DNA of 8,695 bases from Fusibacter_D sp033549245 (GCA_033549245.1 JAWSUW010000148.1:1-8695), one strand, 5' to 3'. Positions 1 to 7,056 are shown, numbered from the stretch's first letter. The notes: generated from the sequence alone by a model not told the origin. Made by a program: numbers and translations.

Positions 1-1973
1 GGATTTATCCAGATGAGTTCGGAGCAAAAATTTTTAAGATTACTAGAGACGAACAGGGCAACAGATTGACACATCTGAAAATCACTGGTGGACGCCTCAA
101 AGTAAAAGATGTCATAATCAGCAATGATGCTGAGGAGAAAATCAATCAAATCCGTGTGTATTCAGGCCATAAGTTTGAAGTACAAGGCGAAGTGGATGCT
201 GGAACGATTTGTGCAGTGACAGGACCAATCAAGACCAGACCAGGTGAAGGGATAGGGATTGAAGAAACATCAAACGCTCCGATTCTGGAACCAGTGCTGG
301 CTTATCAAGTCATTCTACCTGATGGCTGTGATCCGAGAGTGATTTTCCCGAAGCTCCGTCAAATTGAAGAGGAAGAACCAGAACTTCACTTTGTATGGGA
401 AGAGACACTTCAAGAAATTCATGCGAGGCTCATGGGAGAAGTTCAGATTGAAATACTGCAAAGTATGATTCAAAGTCGTTTTGATATTGAAGTCAGTTTT
501 GGGGAAGGGCGCATCGTTTACAAGGAGACTATTGTCAATGTAGTAGAGGGAGTAGGTCATTTTGAACCACTTAGACACTATGCTGAAGTACATCTGTTGC
601 TGGAACCGGGTGAACCAGGAAGTGGACTTGATATTTCCACAAAATGCAGTGAAGATGATCTAGGCAGGAGTTGGCAGAGGCTGGTGATTTCACATCTGAA
701 GGAAAGAACCCACAGAGGAGTCCTTACTGGGTCAGCAATCACAGATATGAAGATCACTTTGGTTTCTGGGAAAGCCCATAATAAGCACACAGAAGGTGGA
801 GATTTTAGGGAAGCGACTTTCAGGGCGCTTCGCCAGGGGCTGAAAGAGGCCGAATCCATGTTACTTGAGCCATATTACGAATTTAGACTGGAACTGCCTG
901 AAAAAATGGTAGGAAGAGCGATGACTGATATAGAAAAAATGTATGGAATCAGTGAAATCACACAAATTGTGGGTGAAAATGCGATACTAGTTGGAAGCGC
1001 ACCAGTTTCAACCATGAGGAATTATCAAAGAGAGGTTGTTGCATATACAAAAGGTCTTGGCAGACTGTTTACCACACTGAAAGGTTATGGTCCGTGTCAT
1101 AATGCTGAGGATGTCATCGAAGAAATCGGGTACGACTCTGAGGGAGATCTAGAAAATCCCACAGGATCAGTTTTCTGTAAAAATGGAACAGGTTATTTGG
1201 TCGAATGGGACCAGGTGAAAGAACATATGCATCTGGAACCTTATCTACAAATGAAAATTCAATCAGATGAACCCTCAGAACTTTCAGGTAAATCAACACG
1301 TGATAATGGCTCTATCAGCCTCGAAGAAATCGATCAGATATTCAACACCACTTTTTTTGCCAATCAAGGAAAAAAGACTGTTTGGAGAAAACAAAAAAGC
1401 ACAAGTGACAGCTTCACTCGATCGACAACTTATGTCGGCAAAAGAAAGGAAAATCTCGAAGAATACCTTTTGGTGGATGGTTACAACATCATTTTCTCGT
1501 GGCCTGAACTTAAAACGCTTGCTGATGACAACATGGATGGTGCAAGAGCGAAACTGATGGATATGCTCAGTAATTATCAAGGCATTAGAAAATGTGAAAT
1601 CATAGTGGTATTTGATGCCTATAGGGTAGCGGGAAGACGTGAGGAATCCACCGATTATCATAATATACATTTGGTGTTTACAAGTGAAGCCCAAACTGCG
1701 GACCACTATATCGAAAAATTCGCACATCAAAACCAAGATAAATATAAAATCATTGTCGCAACTTCAGACGGGCTTCAACAAATGATCATTAGAGGAGCCG
1801 GTGCGGAACTTCTTTCATCCAGAGAACTGAAGGAAGAAATCGAGTCGGCAAATGAACGATTAAAAGAAGAATATCAACTTCAAAACGAATCAAAGAAAAG
1901 TGCCTTTGAAGATGCATTAACAAGTGATGAAAAAGGCAGAATGGATGATATGATCAACAAACCAAAAGTTTAG
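1..1973 (+). CDS. EF-G/Tet-like translation GTPase with C-terminal NYN (YacP/Rae1-like) nuclease domain, 5'-partial
   Basis: The frame is open to the left edge (first full codon at base 3), so the gene starts outside the window; 656 codons are visible. The first residues (YPDEFGAKIFKI...) match the start of domain II of ribosomal-protection/EF-G-like GTPases, so the G domain, roughly 230 residues, is missing. Domains III-V follow. The domain IV loop near visible residue 258 reads AHNKHTEGGDF, a form I associate with chromosomal clostridial EF-G/TetP-like proteins, not the TetM loop YSPVSTPADF. After GYDSEGDLENPTGSVF and a polar linker, a YacP/Rae1-like NYN domain begins near residue 487. It keeps the acidic motifs VDGYNII, VVFDAYR, TADHYIE and VATSD. 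In Bacillus, Rae1 is known to cut mRNA at the ribosomal A site. I infer that the GTPase part brings the nuclease to the ribosome. The TTG at 66 is internal, not a start. Drug resistance cannot be claimed. Confidence 0.88.
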   Translation, partial: IYPDEFGAKIFKITRDEQGNRLTHLKITGGRLKVKDVIISNDAEEKINQIRVYSGHKFEVQGEVDAGTICAVTGPIKTRPGEGIGIEETSNAPILEPVLAYQVILPDGCDPRVIFPKLRQIEEEEPELHFVWEETLQEIHARLMGEVQIEILQSMIQSRFDIEVSFGEGRIVYKETIVNVVEGVGHFEPLRHYAEVHLLLEPGEPGSGLDISTKCSEDDLGRSWQRLVISHLKERTHRGVLTGSAITDMKITLVSGKAHNKHTEGGDFREATFRALRQGLKEAESMLLEPYYEFRLELPEKMVGRAMTDIEKMYGISEITQIVGENAILVGSAPVSTMRNYQREVVAYTKGLGRLFTTLKGYGPCHNAEDVIEEIGYDSEGDLENPTGSVFCKNGTGYLVEWDQVKEHMHLEPYLQMKIQSDEPSELSGKSTRDNGSISLEEIDQIFNTTFFANQGKKTVWRKQKSTSDSFTRSTTYVGKRKENLEEYLLVDGYNIIFSWPELKTLADDNMDGARAKLMDMLSNYQGIRKCEIIVVFDAYRVAGRREESTDYHNIHLVFTSEAQTADHYIEKFAHQNQDKYKIIVATSDGLQQMIIRGAGAELLSSRELKEEIESANERLKEEYQLQNESKKSAFEDALTSDEKGRMDDMINKPKV

Positions 1974-1981
1974 AATTCAGA

Positions 1982-2009
1982 TTGCATGTTTTGAATGAGG
2001 GTATAAAAT
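1982..2009 (+). promoter_or_regulatory. Possible sigma-A-type promoter upstream of the stalk-protein gene
   Basis: TTGCAT (1982-1987) and TAAAAT (2004-2009) are 16 bases apart in the only sizeable gap before gene 2. The -35 matches the consensus at only three of six positions, so this is a weak call. TATAAA at 2002-2007 overlaps as an alternative -10. I see no intrinsic terminator between gene 1 and gene 2, so read-through from the GTPase gene is also possible. Confidence 0.3.
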
Positions 2010-2016
2010 TTCTGTG

Positions 2017-2028
2017 AGGTGTTCACCT
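2017..2028. repeat. Short inverted repeat AGGTG-TT-CACCT near the predicted transcription start
   Basis: Two perfect 5-base arms are separated by TT, a few bases downstream of the proposed -10. No T-run follows, so it is not a terminator. The position would suit an operator or a small 5' hairpin. Five-base arms arise often by chance, so confidence is low. The rest of the 1974-2065 gap holds only the ribosome binding site. Confidence 0.2.
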
Positions 2029-2050
2029 ATCTATTGGCTTTCTGGCCATC

Positions 2051-2057
2051 AAGGGGG
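2051..2057 (+). promoter_or_regulatory. Shine-Dalgarno AAGGGGG that favours the start at 2066
   Basis: The G-run ends at 2057. The in-frame ATG at 2060 is only two bases away, too close for initiation, while the next in-frame ATG at 2066 sits eight bases away. Starting at 2066 removes two residues from the longest reading and keeps the signal peptide intact. Confidence 0.7.
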
Positions 2058-2065
2058 TAATGAAT

Positions 2066-3091
2066 ATGTTTACTGGAATCTTTAAGAAGATTTTCTTGGT
2101 GTTACTTTTTGTAATGATTGTTGCCTCATCCATACCAACACATGCAGAAATTACAGACGGTTATTGGCGTCTCGAGAAGGTTGTTTATCAAGACGAGCAT
2201 TATGTGAGTGAGAATGTCACACCGAATATCGTCAAAATGGCGGTTTTTGATGATTTTGATGAACTTTTATTGAGGCCTGAGTTTGAGCCTGGTAAAGAAC
2301 CCATATTGGGTTCGGCTTATGTGACCAACAAAGACGGTTCTGAAGGTGTTTACAGATCCTTGCTCGAATTTACTCATCCACCGGTAGTTCTTAATCCAAA
2401 TGAACCATTCAAGATGGAGTTTTACGGCAAACAGATATCAAATTCCACTGACTTAATGATTGGAATGACAGTCATGTGCTACCATCAGTTGCTTTATCCG
2501 GAAGGTGCTTATCAACCACCAATCCCTATGATAGAAGATCCGAATGCCGGCATTTCTCTCATGTCAAAAGAGAGAGGTTCTGAAGGTTTGATGCAGATGA
2601 ATACTGCTCATATCAGCCCTAGAATACCAGACGAAAAGAGGGAGCTCGGTTACATTTTCAGGGTTGAAGTCAAGAATAACAAAGCTTATAGAAGGTATGA
2701 CTATATTTACAGATGGTCTTATGGAACTTTCCCAGGGGAAGATGAAATAAGGGTATATATCGATAATAAAATATTACCTTTTGATGTGCCACCACTGATC
2801 ATCAACAGCCGGACCATGTTGCCGGTCAGAGCTATTCTTGAGGCGCTCGGAGCTGATGTTCTTTGGGATGGGAAGACTCAGACGATTACAGCGACCAAGG
2901 GAGAAACAAGTATTGTCATGGTAATTGGAAGCAGTGAAGCATATGTCAATGGTGTTTTGACTATGATAGATGCACCACCTGTGATAACTGAGAGCAGAAC
3001 CCTTGTACCAGCAAGGTTTCTAGCTGAAAGTATGAAAGCGAAAGTCGGGTGGGACGGTATAACCCGAGTTGTAGAAATACAAACACAATAA
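2066..3091 (+). CDS. Secreted protein with C-terminal copper-amine-oxidase-like stalk domain
   Basis: The 341-residue product (start at 2066, chosen by SD spacing) has a classic Sec signal peptide: two lysines (residues 7-8), a hydrophobic core and an A-type cleavage site after THA near residue 27. I do not recognise residues 28-225. From about residue 228 to the end is a copper-amine-oxidase N-terminal-like 'stalk' domain, made of two related halves with the hallmarks INSRTMLPVRA...LGADVLWD and TESRTLVPARF...KVGWD. The family is common on the surface of clostridia and paenibacilli as a binding or spacer module; despite its name it carries no amine oxidase activity. There are no sortase or S-layer-homology anchors, so the protein is probably released or held non-covalently. 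Its stop is 21 bases before the regulator gene, suggesting co-transcription. The ligand and role are unknown. Confidence 0.85.
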   Translation: MFTGIFKKIFLVLLFVMIVASSIPTHAEITDGYWRLEKVVYQDEHYVSENVTPNIVKMAVFDDFDELLLRPEFEPGKEPILGSAYVTNKDGSEGVYRSLLEFTHPPVVLNPNEPFKMEFYGKQISNSTDLMIGMTVMCYHQLLYPEGAYQPPIPMIEDPNAGISLMSKERGSEGLMQMNTAHISPRIPDEKRELGYIFRVEVKNNKAYRRYDYIYRWSYGTFPGEDEIRVYIDNKILPFDVPPLIINSRTMLPVRAILEALGADVLWDGKTQTITATKGETSIVMVIGSSEAYVNGVLTMIDAPPVITESRTLVPARFLAESMKAKVGWDGITRVVEIQTQ

Positions 3092-3112
3092 TTAGCCTCG
3101 GGGGGCTCTTAG

Positions 3113-4507
3113 ATGAAAAAAAACTGGTTTTTAACAGATGAAAAGAGCTCTTATGTTCTTGGATTTTTTGTTTTCTATTCTGCTTGGCTTTTGGCGTTTC
3201 CATTTTACGGTCAACTACAGATGGGTCTTTATGACCTTTTTGAAAGCAGTGATGTAAATGTTTCTTTAATCGCTGTCACCGCTCAATTTTTAGGTTTACT
3301 ATTTTCCGGCTTTTTTGTGAATAGTTTGAAGCGTGCAAGATCAGTTATTCTGTTAACAACTGTTTTCTCCGCGTTAGGAACAATTGTGTTTTTTTGGTCC
3401 TACACTATTTTATGGGATATTGTTCTTATCGCGGTCTCTTTTGTTGCTGGACTTTATGTAGCCAGTTGGGGACATCTTTGTAAGGCTTATACGACACCAC
3501 AAAATAGAGTTGTGGTTATAGCATTTGCGTTGATCTATTCCAATGTGCTGATGCTTTTGATCAACGTATCTGCGGTCAATATTTCACTTTATTTGGGTCT
3601 TGTTTTCGCAATTTTGTGTCTTTTGATATCATTATTCTTATTCTCAAGAGCACCACTTCCTCTTGAAGTAGCACCCATTATTCTAAAAAGCGATCCAAAG
3701 ACAGTTCGTAGAGTCATCAGAGTTCTTTATCTTTTCATCATGATTCTTACAATAACAGCAGGTCTCATGTATGAAGTGATCAATCCGATGTTTGCACATC
3801 ATACATCCTTTGTCAGTTGGTATTGGGCTGTTCCATACATTGTTGCGATTCTATTTCTAGTTCGGACAACCTCCAAAGTGAACAAGGCTTATGTACTCTA
3901 CATTGCCATTGCTTTGATTGGATTTTCATTTTTATCATTCATGATTCTGAATCAGTCTCTTGGGAGTTACTTTATTGTTAATTCAATGATGATGTTTGCC
4001 TTTGGCGTTTGTGATTTGTTTTGGTGGAGTATCATTGGAGAACTCTTTGATTATGTGGAGAATCCAGCTCATTTGATGGGTGTTTGTTTGTCGGCCAATA
4101 TCTTGGGCATAATGGTAGGTGGTGCACTTGGTAGGTCATTTGTATCCATGGAATGGATTGACAGTCCATCACTTGTTGCAATGATTGTGGTGTTCTTGGT
4201 ATTGATCATGTTACCGTTTTTAAATAAAGAACTCTCTTCAGTCATTAGGCAACATATATTCTTAGTACGGTTTGAGAGGATTGATCATAGCGAGCCAGAA
4301 AATCATTTCGTTCTTCCTGAGCTCACTGCAAGAGAAAGTGAAATAGTGGAGCTGCTCATGACAGGGCGTACGTACAAGATGATTGCGGAAGAACTTTTTC
4401 TAAGTGAAAACACAATAAAAACACATATAAAGAACATTTATTCAAAATATGAGGTTCAAAGTAAGACTGAACTTATAAAAATAATCAGCATCACCCGAAA
4501 AGGGTGA
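3113..4507 (+). CDS. Polytopic membrane protein with C-terminal LuxR-type DNA-binding domain
   Basis: The 464-residue product starts at an ATG seven bases after a G6 run (3100-3105). About 380 N-terminal residues are very hydrophobic, with around 12 predicted membrane helices arranged like a major-facilitator transporter. They are followed by a soluble tail carrying a LuxR/GerE helix-turn-helix at about residues 404-456 (LTARESEIVELLMTG, then ENTIKTHIKNIYSKYEV). The recognition helix and the conserved TREXEV-like start are intact. Proteins with this layout are thought to be one-component membrane sensors that bind DNA while anchored; whether the membrane part transports or senses a ligand cannot be told. 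Gene 2 lies 21 bases upstream, and the five-gene operon begins just after the terminator, so both are candidate targets by proximity only. The last codons lie inside the terminator hairpin. Confidence 0.88.
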   Translation: MKKNWFLTDEKSSYVLGFFVFYSAWLLAFPFYGQLQMGLYDLFESSDVNVSLIAVTAQFLGLLFSGFFVNSLKRARSVILLTTVFSALGTIVFFWSYTILWDIVLIAVSFVAGLYVASWGHLCKAYTTPQNRVVVIAFALIYSNVLMLLINVSAVNISLYLGLVFAILCLLISLFLFSRAPLPLEVAPIILKSDPKTVRRVIRVLYLFIMILTITAGLMYEVINPMFAHHTSFVSWYWAVPYIVAILFLVRTTSKVNKAYVLYIAIALIGFSFLSFMILNQSLGSYFIVNSMMMFAFGVCDLFWWSIIGELFDYVENPAHLMGVCLSANILGIMVGGALGRSFVSMEWIDSPSLVAMIVVFLVLIMLPFLNKELSSVIRQHIFLVRFERIDHSEPENHFVLPELTARESEIVELLMTGRTYKMIAEELFLSENTIKTHIKNIYSKYEVQSKTELIKIISITRKG

Positions 4508-4518
4508 TGTTTTTTTTT
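4487..4518 (+). terminator. Strong Rho-independent terminator overlapping the end of the regulator gene
   Basis: The arms CATCACCC (4489-4496) and GGGTGATG (4502-4509) pair perfectly around a GAAAA loop, and nine T residues follow (4510-4518). A-T and G-U pairs extend the stem by two. The stop codon TGA (4505-4507) lies in the 3' arm, so the hairpin encodes the last residues of the regulator. It separates the two-gene unit from the downstream operon. Confidence 0.93.
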
Positions 4519-4529
4519 AAGATTAGGAT

Positions 4530-4546
4530 TATGATTTTAATATTAT
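4530..4546 (+). promoter_or_regulatory. Possible -10 region(s) for the five-gene operon
   Basis: Only 47 bases separate the terminator T-run from the next start codon. This AT-rich stretch contains TATGAT (4530-4535) and TATTAT (4541-4546), both close to a sigma-A -10. No convincing -35 exists at the right distance: TTAAGA at 4517-4522 lies 18 bases before TATTAT and overlaps the T-run. If TATTAT is used, the leader would be almost absent. A promoter is expected here because of the strong upstream terminator, but the exact boxes are uncertain. Confidence 0.3.
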
Positions 4547-4553
4547 AGCCCGA

Positions 4554-4564
4554 GGATGTGATCC
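4554..4564 (+). promoter_or_regulatory. Extended Shine-Dalgarno GGATGTGATCC
   Basis: This matches the complement of the usual 16S rRNA 3' end (GGAGGTGATCC) at 10 of 11 positions, with T replacing the second core G. Aligned this way, the core GGATG ends seven bases before the ATG at 4566, an ideal spacing. It supports that start codon. Confidence 0.6.
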
Positions 4565-4565
4565 G

Positions 4566-5054
4566 ATGGAGGAAATCAAGAAAAGAATGTTATTTTTCAT
4601 AGTGATGAGTTGTTTGATGTTTTTATTCTCAATTATGGCCAATGAACCGAGTCGATGGATTGGTGGTTTGATCGTCTTAGTTTTTGTTGTACTTTCAATT
4701 TATGAATATAAAAAATTTCGTTTGGCAAAATTGATTGTAGACAATAATAATGCGTTTATTGAAAATATTTGCATCAAAAACACTCACAGAATTGAAAAAG
4801 AGACTAAAAGGATAGGCGTGTACATTTCATGCTTTGGTGTTATGAATGGATCCCAAATCATCAAATACAATATGGACGGGATCATTCTAAAAAGTATTGT
4901 CATTGATAACAGTTCCATTTGTCTCACAAGAGAAAAAGACGATAATGAGATCATACTCAAAGTATCTTACGGATGTATGGCAAAAACCGATTTACTTGAT
5001 TTCGCAAGGCATTTTGAATATGAAACGGGTGTCACTTCGGACATGAGGCTATAA
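4566..5054 (+). CDS. Small membrane protein with two N-terminal helices and a cytoplasmic domain
   Basis: I do not recognise a family for this 162-residue protein. It begins MEEIKKR, followed by two hydrophobic segments at about residues 8-25 and 32-47 with a short turn between them, then the basic stretch KKFRLAK. That layout suggests a helical hairpin with both ends in the cytoplasm. The remaining 110 or so residues are soluble, with alternating beta-like and charged segments (IIKYNMDGIILKSIVIDN, REKDDNEIILKVSYG), which could form a small beta-rich domain. It is probably the first gene of the downstream operon: it follows the terminator, carries its own extended SD and ends 25 bases before the next start. 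By context it may work with the larger membrane protein that follows. Confidence 0.75.
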   Translation: MEEIKKRMLFFIVMSCLMFLFSIMANEPSRWIGGLIVLVFVVLSIYEYKKFRLAKLIVDNNNAFIENICIKNTHRIEKETKRIGVYISCFGVMNGSQIIKYNMDGIILKSIVIDNSSICLTREKDDNEIILKVSYGCMAKTDLLDFARHFEYETGVTSDMRL

Positions 5055-5079
5055 TCCAAAAAATGAAAGGGGTAATAAT

Positions 5080-5943
5080 ATGGAGGGTTTTGTACCAAAA
5101 GTACCTAAGCCTGCAGTTGTATTGCAAGAACCTGAAGGCATTGAAAGGTTAAAAGAAAAATTGGGAACAAAAAAAGAAGAAGAGGAATCACTCGTTAATT
5201 GGATTGCTTCTTCAATCAAATCTACGAGACATTCATTTCCCAAAATGGCAAAAGTGATTGGTATTCAGCTGGCAATAGTGCTCGCAATCAACTTGATTTT
5301 CTGGCAAATAGATACGTGGCGCTTACCTGGTACGCTGTCAAAGATTGTTATGACGGTTGTATTTCTTACCGCGACGTACAACAACGTTATCCCAAAGACC
5401 ATCTACTGGGTCATCGTTTTCACGTTTGGAAAGCGCTTTTTCAGAAGAATCATGCGCGAAGGATTTGGTAAAGCCATTGAGCCTATGACAAGAATTGTTC
5501 CTGAGTTCAATAAGAAAAGAGCTGAGCTTGAAACACGTGCTTACTCCATCTTATTAATAGGCGGTGGAATTGGATTGATTGTCGCCAACAACTTCGCAAG
5601 CTATAGCCGTTTCAGTGGAGCCCGTAACAAGATGGATAAATATTTCGTTGCGATTGTCATATCTTTTGCGGTCAGCTATATCTTAGGGGAAGGAAGTAAA
5701 AGTGGAATCGTCAAATTCATGACGCTTCTGATTCAAGATGTATCAAAGCTGTTAAAGAGAAGCAAACCCAAACAACTTGAAACGAAGACTTTCATGGTTT
5801 TAAGTGGATTTGTTATAGGTCTACTACTAGATGCACCACTTATATTGATGGGTCTTATGTATGGTGGTTATATTTTGGGAGCTGTAGCACTTGTAGCAGG
5901 AATCGGCCTGAATTTCATCTCAATGCCCGCATCAAAAGCATAG
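5080..5943 (+). CDS. Unknown polytopic membrane protein (six to seven helices)
   Basis: The 287-residue product starts at an ATG seven bases after AAAGGGG (5066-5072). A soluble N-terminus of about 55 residues is proline- and charge-rich (KVPKPAVV; KKEEEES). Hydrophobic segments follow at about 57-76, 86-102, 103-117, 155-172, 188-204, 237-256 and 257-280. Between the third and fourth lies a basic and acidic cytoplasmic loop (KRFFRRIMREGFGKA, then NKKRAELETRAYS). I see no transporter, protease or ATPase motif and do not recognise the family. The stop is 15 bases before the radical SAM gene, so the two are almost certainly on one transcript. Roles in export or anchoring of the downstream coiled-coil protein, or in sensing, are possible but unproven. 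Confidence 0.78.
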   Translation: MEGFVPKVPKPAVVLQEPEGIERLKEKLGTKKEEEESLVNWIASSIKSTRHSFPKMAKVIGIQLAIVLAINLIFWQIDTWRLPGTLSKIVMTVVFLTATYNNVIPKTIYWVIVFTFGKRFFRRIMREGFGKAIEPMTRIVPEFNKKRAELETRAYSILLIGGGIGLIVANNFASYSRFSGARNKMDKYFVAIVISFAVSYILGEGSKSGIVKFMTLLIQDVSKLLKRSKPKQLETKTFMVLSGFVIGLLLDAPLILMGLMYGGYILGAVALVAGIGLNFISMPASKA

Positions 5944-5946
5944 GAC

Positions 5947-5955
5947 GGATGTGAT
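5947..5955 (+). promoter_or_regulatory. Extended Shine-Dalgarno GGATGTGAT before the radical SAM gene
   Basis: The same nine bases as in front of the 4566 gene occur here, again with GGATG ending seven bases before the ATG (5959). It differs at one position from the anti-SD complement GGAGGTGAT. It fixes the start and hints that the two genes are tuned alike. Confidence 0.55.
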
Positions 5956-5958
5956 TTC

Positions 5959-7056
5959 ATGAAAACAATTTATGATCAGAAAAACAGTTATATAGCGACT
6001 TTTGATGAAGAAACAGGTTTTTCGGCACGTTCGGGCATCTTGACAGAGGACGGAACTGAGACTGAAATAGATCCATTTGGTGCGAGTTTTCCAGAATTGC
6101 TGGACATTGGCATCATGGGGCACTGTAAACACGGGTTATCAGGTCTATGTCTTCAGTCTGGAGTGGAGTGCTATCAAAGTGGCTCTAATATCAATGCTCC
6201 CAATATGTCTTTTGAAAATTTCAAAGCAATCATTGATGAGATCAAAGGTCGAACTTTCCAGATTGCACTTGGTGGTCGAGGGGATCCTGATCAGCATGAG
6301 GACTTTATTAAAATTCTGCAGTACTCGTCGGAAAGTGGTGTGGTTCCAAATTTTACGACTTCAGGATTGGGACTTCATAAAATTCATTTACCCGCAATCA
6401 AGAGATTTTGCGGAGCTGTGGCCGTCAGTTATTATCGAAACGAATACACAGACAAAGCTATAGAAATGCTAACAGATTATGGAATCAAAACAAATATTCA
6501 CTACGTACTGAGCAAAAGTACTATTAAGGAAGCCATTGAAATTTTAAGTTCGAAGCGATATTTCGATAGAATCAATCGAATTATATTCTTACTTCATAAG
6601 CCGGTGGGTCTTGGAACTGTTCATAACATGCTCAGTGTTGAAAATCCGGATGTTGCGGAATTTTTTAAGTATATTGGAATACCTGAAATAGCAGAGAAGT
6701 GTGGATTTGACAGTTGCTCTGTTCCGGCACTACTGAATTTTACTGAGAACTTGTTGCCAGAATCCATTGAACCTTGTGAAGCGGCTCGGTTTTCCGCATA
6801 TATCTCACCTGATTTCAAGCTCTATCCTTGCTCGTTTGAACAGAATCTTAAGCAATCTGTGGATTTGAGCACTTTTTCCGTGGAAGCTGCGTGGAATTCC
6901 GAGACATTCAATGACTTTCGAAAACGGTTCGAAAGAAGGTGTACATCGTGCACCAACTACCCACTATGTTATGGTGGATGTCCAGTTATACCTGAAATAA
7001 CCATATGCAAACAATTGAATGATGAAAGAAGGGGTTATATTGAAAATAAAAATTGA
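5959..7056 (+). CDS. Radical SAM/SPASM-domain enzyme with atypical C-x7-C-x6-C motif; probable peptide or protein maturase
   Basis: The 365-residue product has the length and layout of a radical SAM enzyme with a C-terminal SPASM domain. The usual CxxxCxxC motif is absent. Where it should lie, after a beta-strand-like LLDIGIMG, are C56, C64 and C71 (spacing x7, x6), the last in CYQSG, which resembles the CYxG ending of normal motifs. GGRGD at 105-109 fits the SAM-binding GGE-type strand. The SPASM part has C273 and C291, then C328, C331, C337, C341 and C350 (x2, x5, x3, x8), seven cysteines suited to two auxiliary Fe-S clusters. SPASM enzymes commonly modify peptides or proteins (thioether bonds, Ser/Cys oxidation, crosslinks). 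The gene ends 17 bases inside the next one, whose product is the obvious candidate substrate. An oxygen-sensitive cytoplasmic enzyme is expected. The reaction cannot be read from the sequence. Confidence 0.85.
   Translation: MKTIYDQKNSYIATFDEETGFSARSGILTEDGTETEIDPFGASFPELLDIGIMGHCKHGLSGLCLQSGVECYQSGSNINAPNMSFENFKAIIDEIKGRTFQIALGGRGDPDQHEDFIKILQYSSESGVVPNFTTSGLGLHKIHLPAIKRFCGAVAVSYYRNEYTDKAIEMLTDYGIKTNIHYVLSKSTIKEAIEILSSKRYFDRINRIIFLLHKPVGLGTVHNMLSVENPDVAEFFKYIGIPEIAEKCGFDSCSVPALLNFTENLLPESIEPCEAARFSAYISPDFKLYPCSFEQNLKQSVDLSTFSVEAAWNSETFNDFRKRFERRCTSCTNYPLCYGGCPVIPEITICKQLNDERRGYIENKN
7027..7034 (+). promoter_or_regulatory. Shine-Dalgarno AGAAGGGG selecting a TTG start at 7040
   Basis: The purine run ends five bases before TTG at 7040-7042. 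The in-frame ATGs at 7019 and 7022 lie upstream of this run and have no SD of their own. The TTG start gives a protein beginning MKIKIDHVTNSSSESF, with no unlikely MMKEGVIL prefix. Confidence 0.75.

Noticed and set aside
66..68. TTG at 66 as the start of gene 1
   Set aside because: The same frame stays open to the left edge and the upstream residues match the family, so this is an internal leucine codon.
1293..1736. Long minus-strand open frame (147 codons) inside gene 1
   Set aside because: It lies opposite a clearly conserved coding region, has no SD and its product resembles no known protein; it is a shadow frame. Other minus-strand frames within genes 1, 2, 5, 6 and 7 were rejected for the same reason.
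66..1973. Acquired tetracycline-resistance gene
   Set aside because: The domain IV loop and the C-terminal nuclease do not match TetM/O/W proteins, and nothing mobile surrounds the gene.
1974..2065. Riboswitch or terminator in the gap before gene 2
   Set aside because: Only short 4-5 base inverted repeats occur, no T-run follows, and no aptamer signature is visible.
3113..4507. Plain major-facilitator transporter fused by a frameshift or assembly error to a LuxR gene
   Set aside because: The reading frame is continuous, and membrane-anchored LuxR proteins of this layout are a known architecture.
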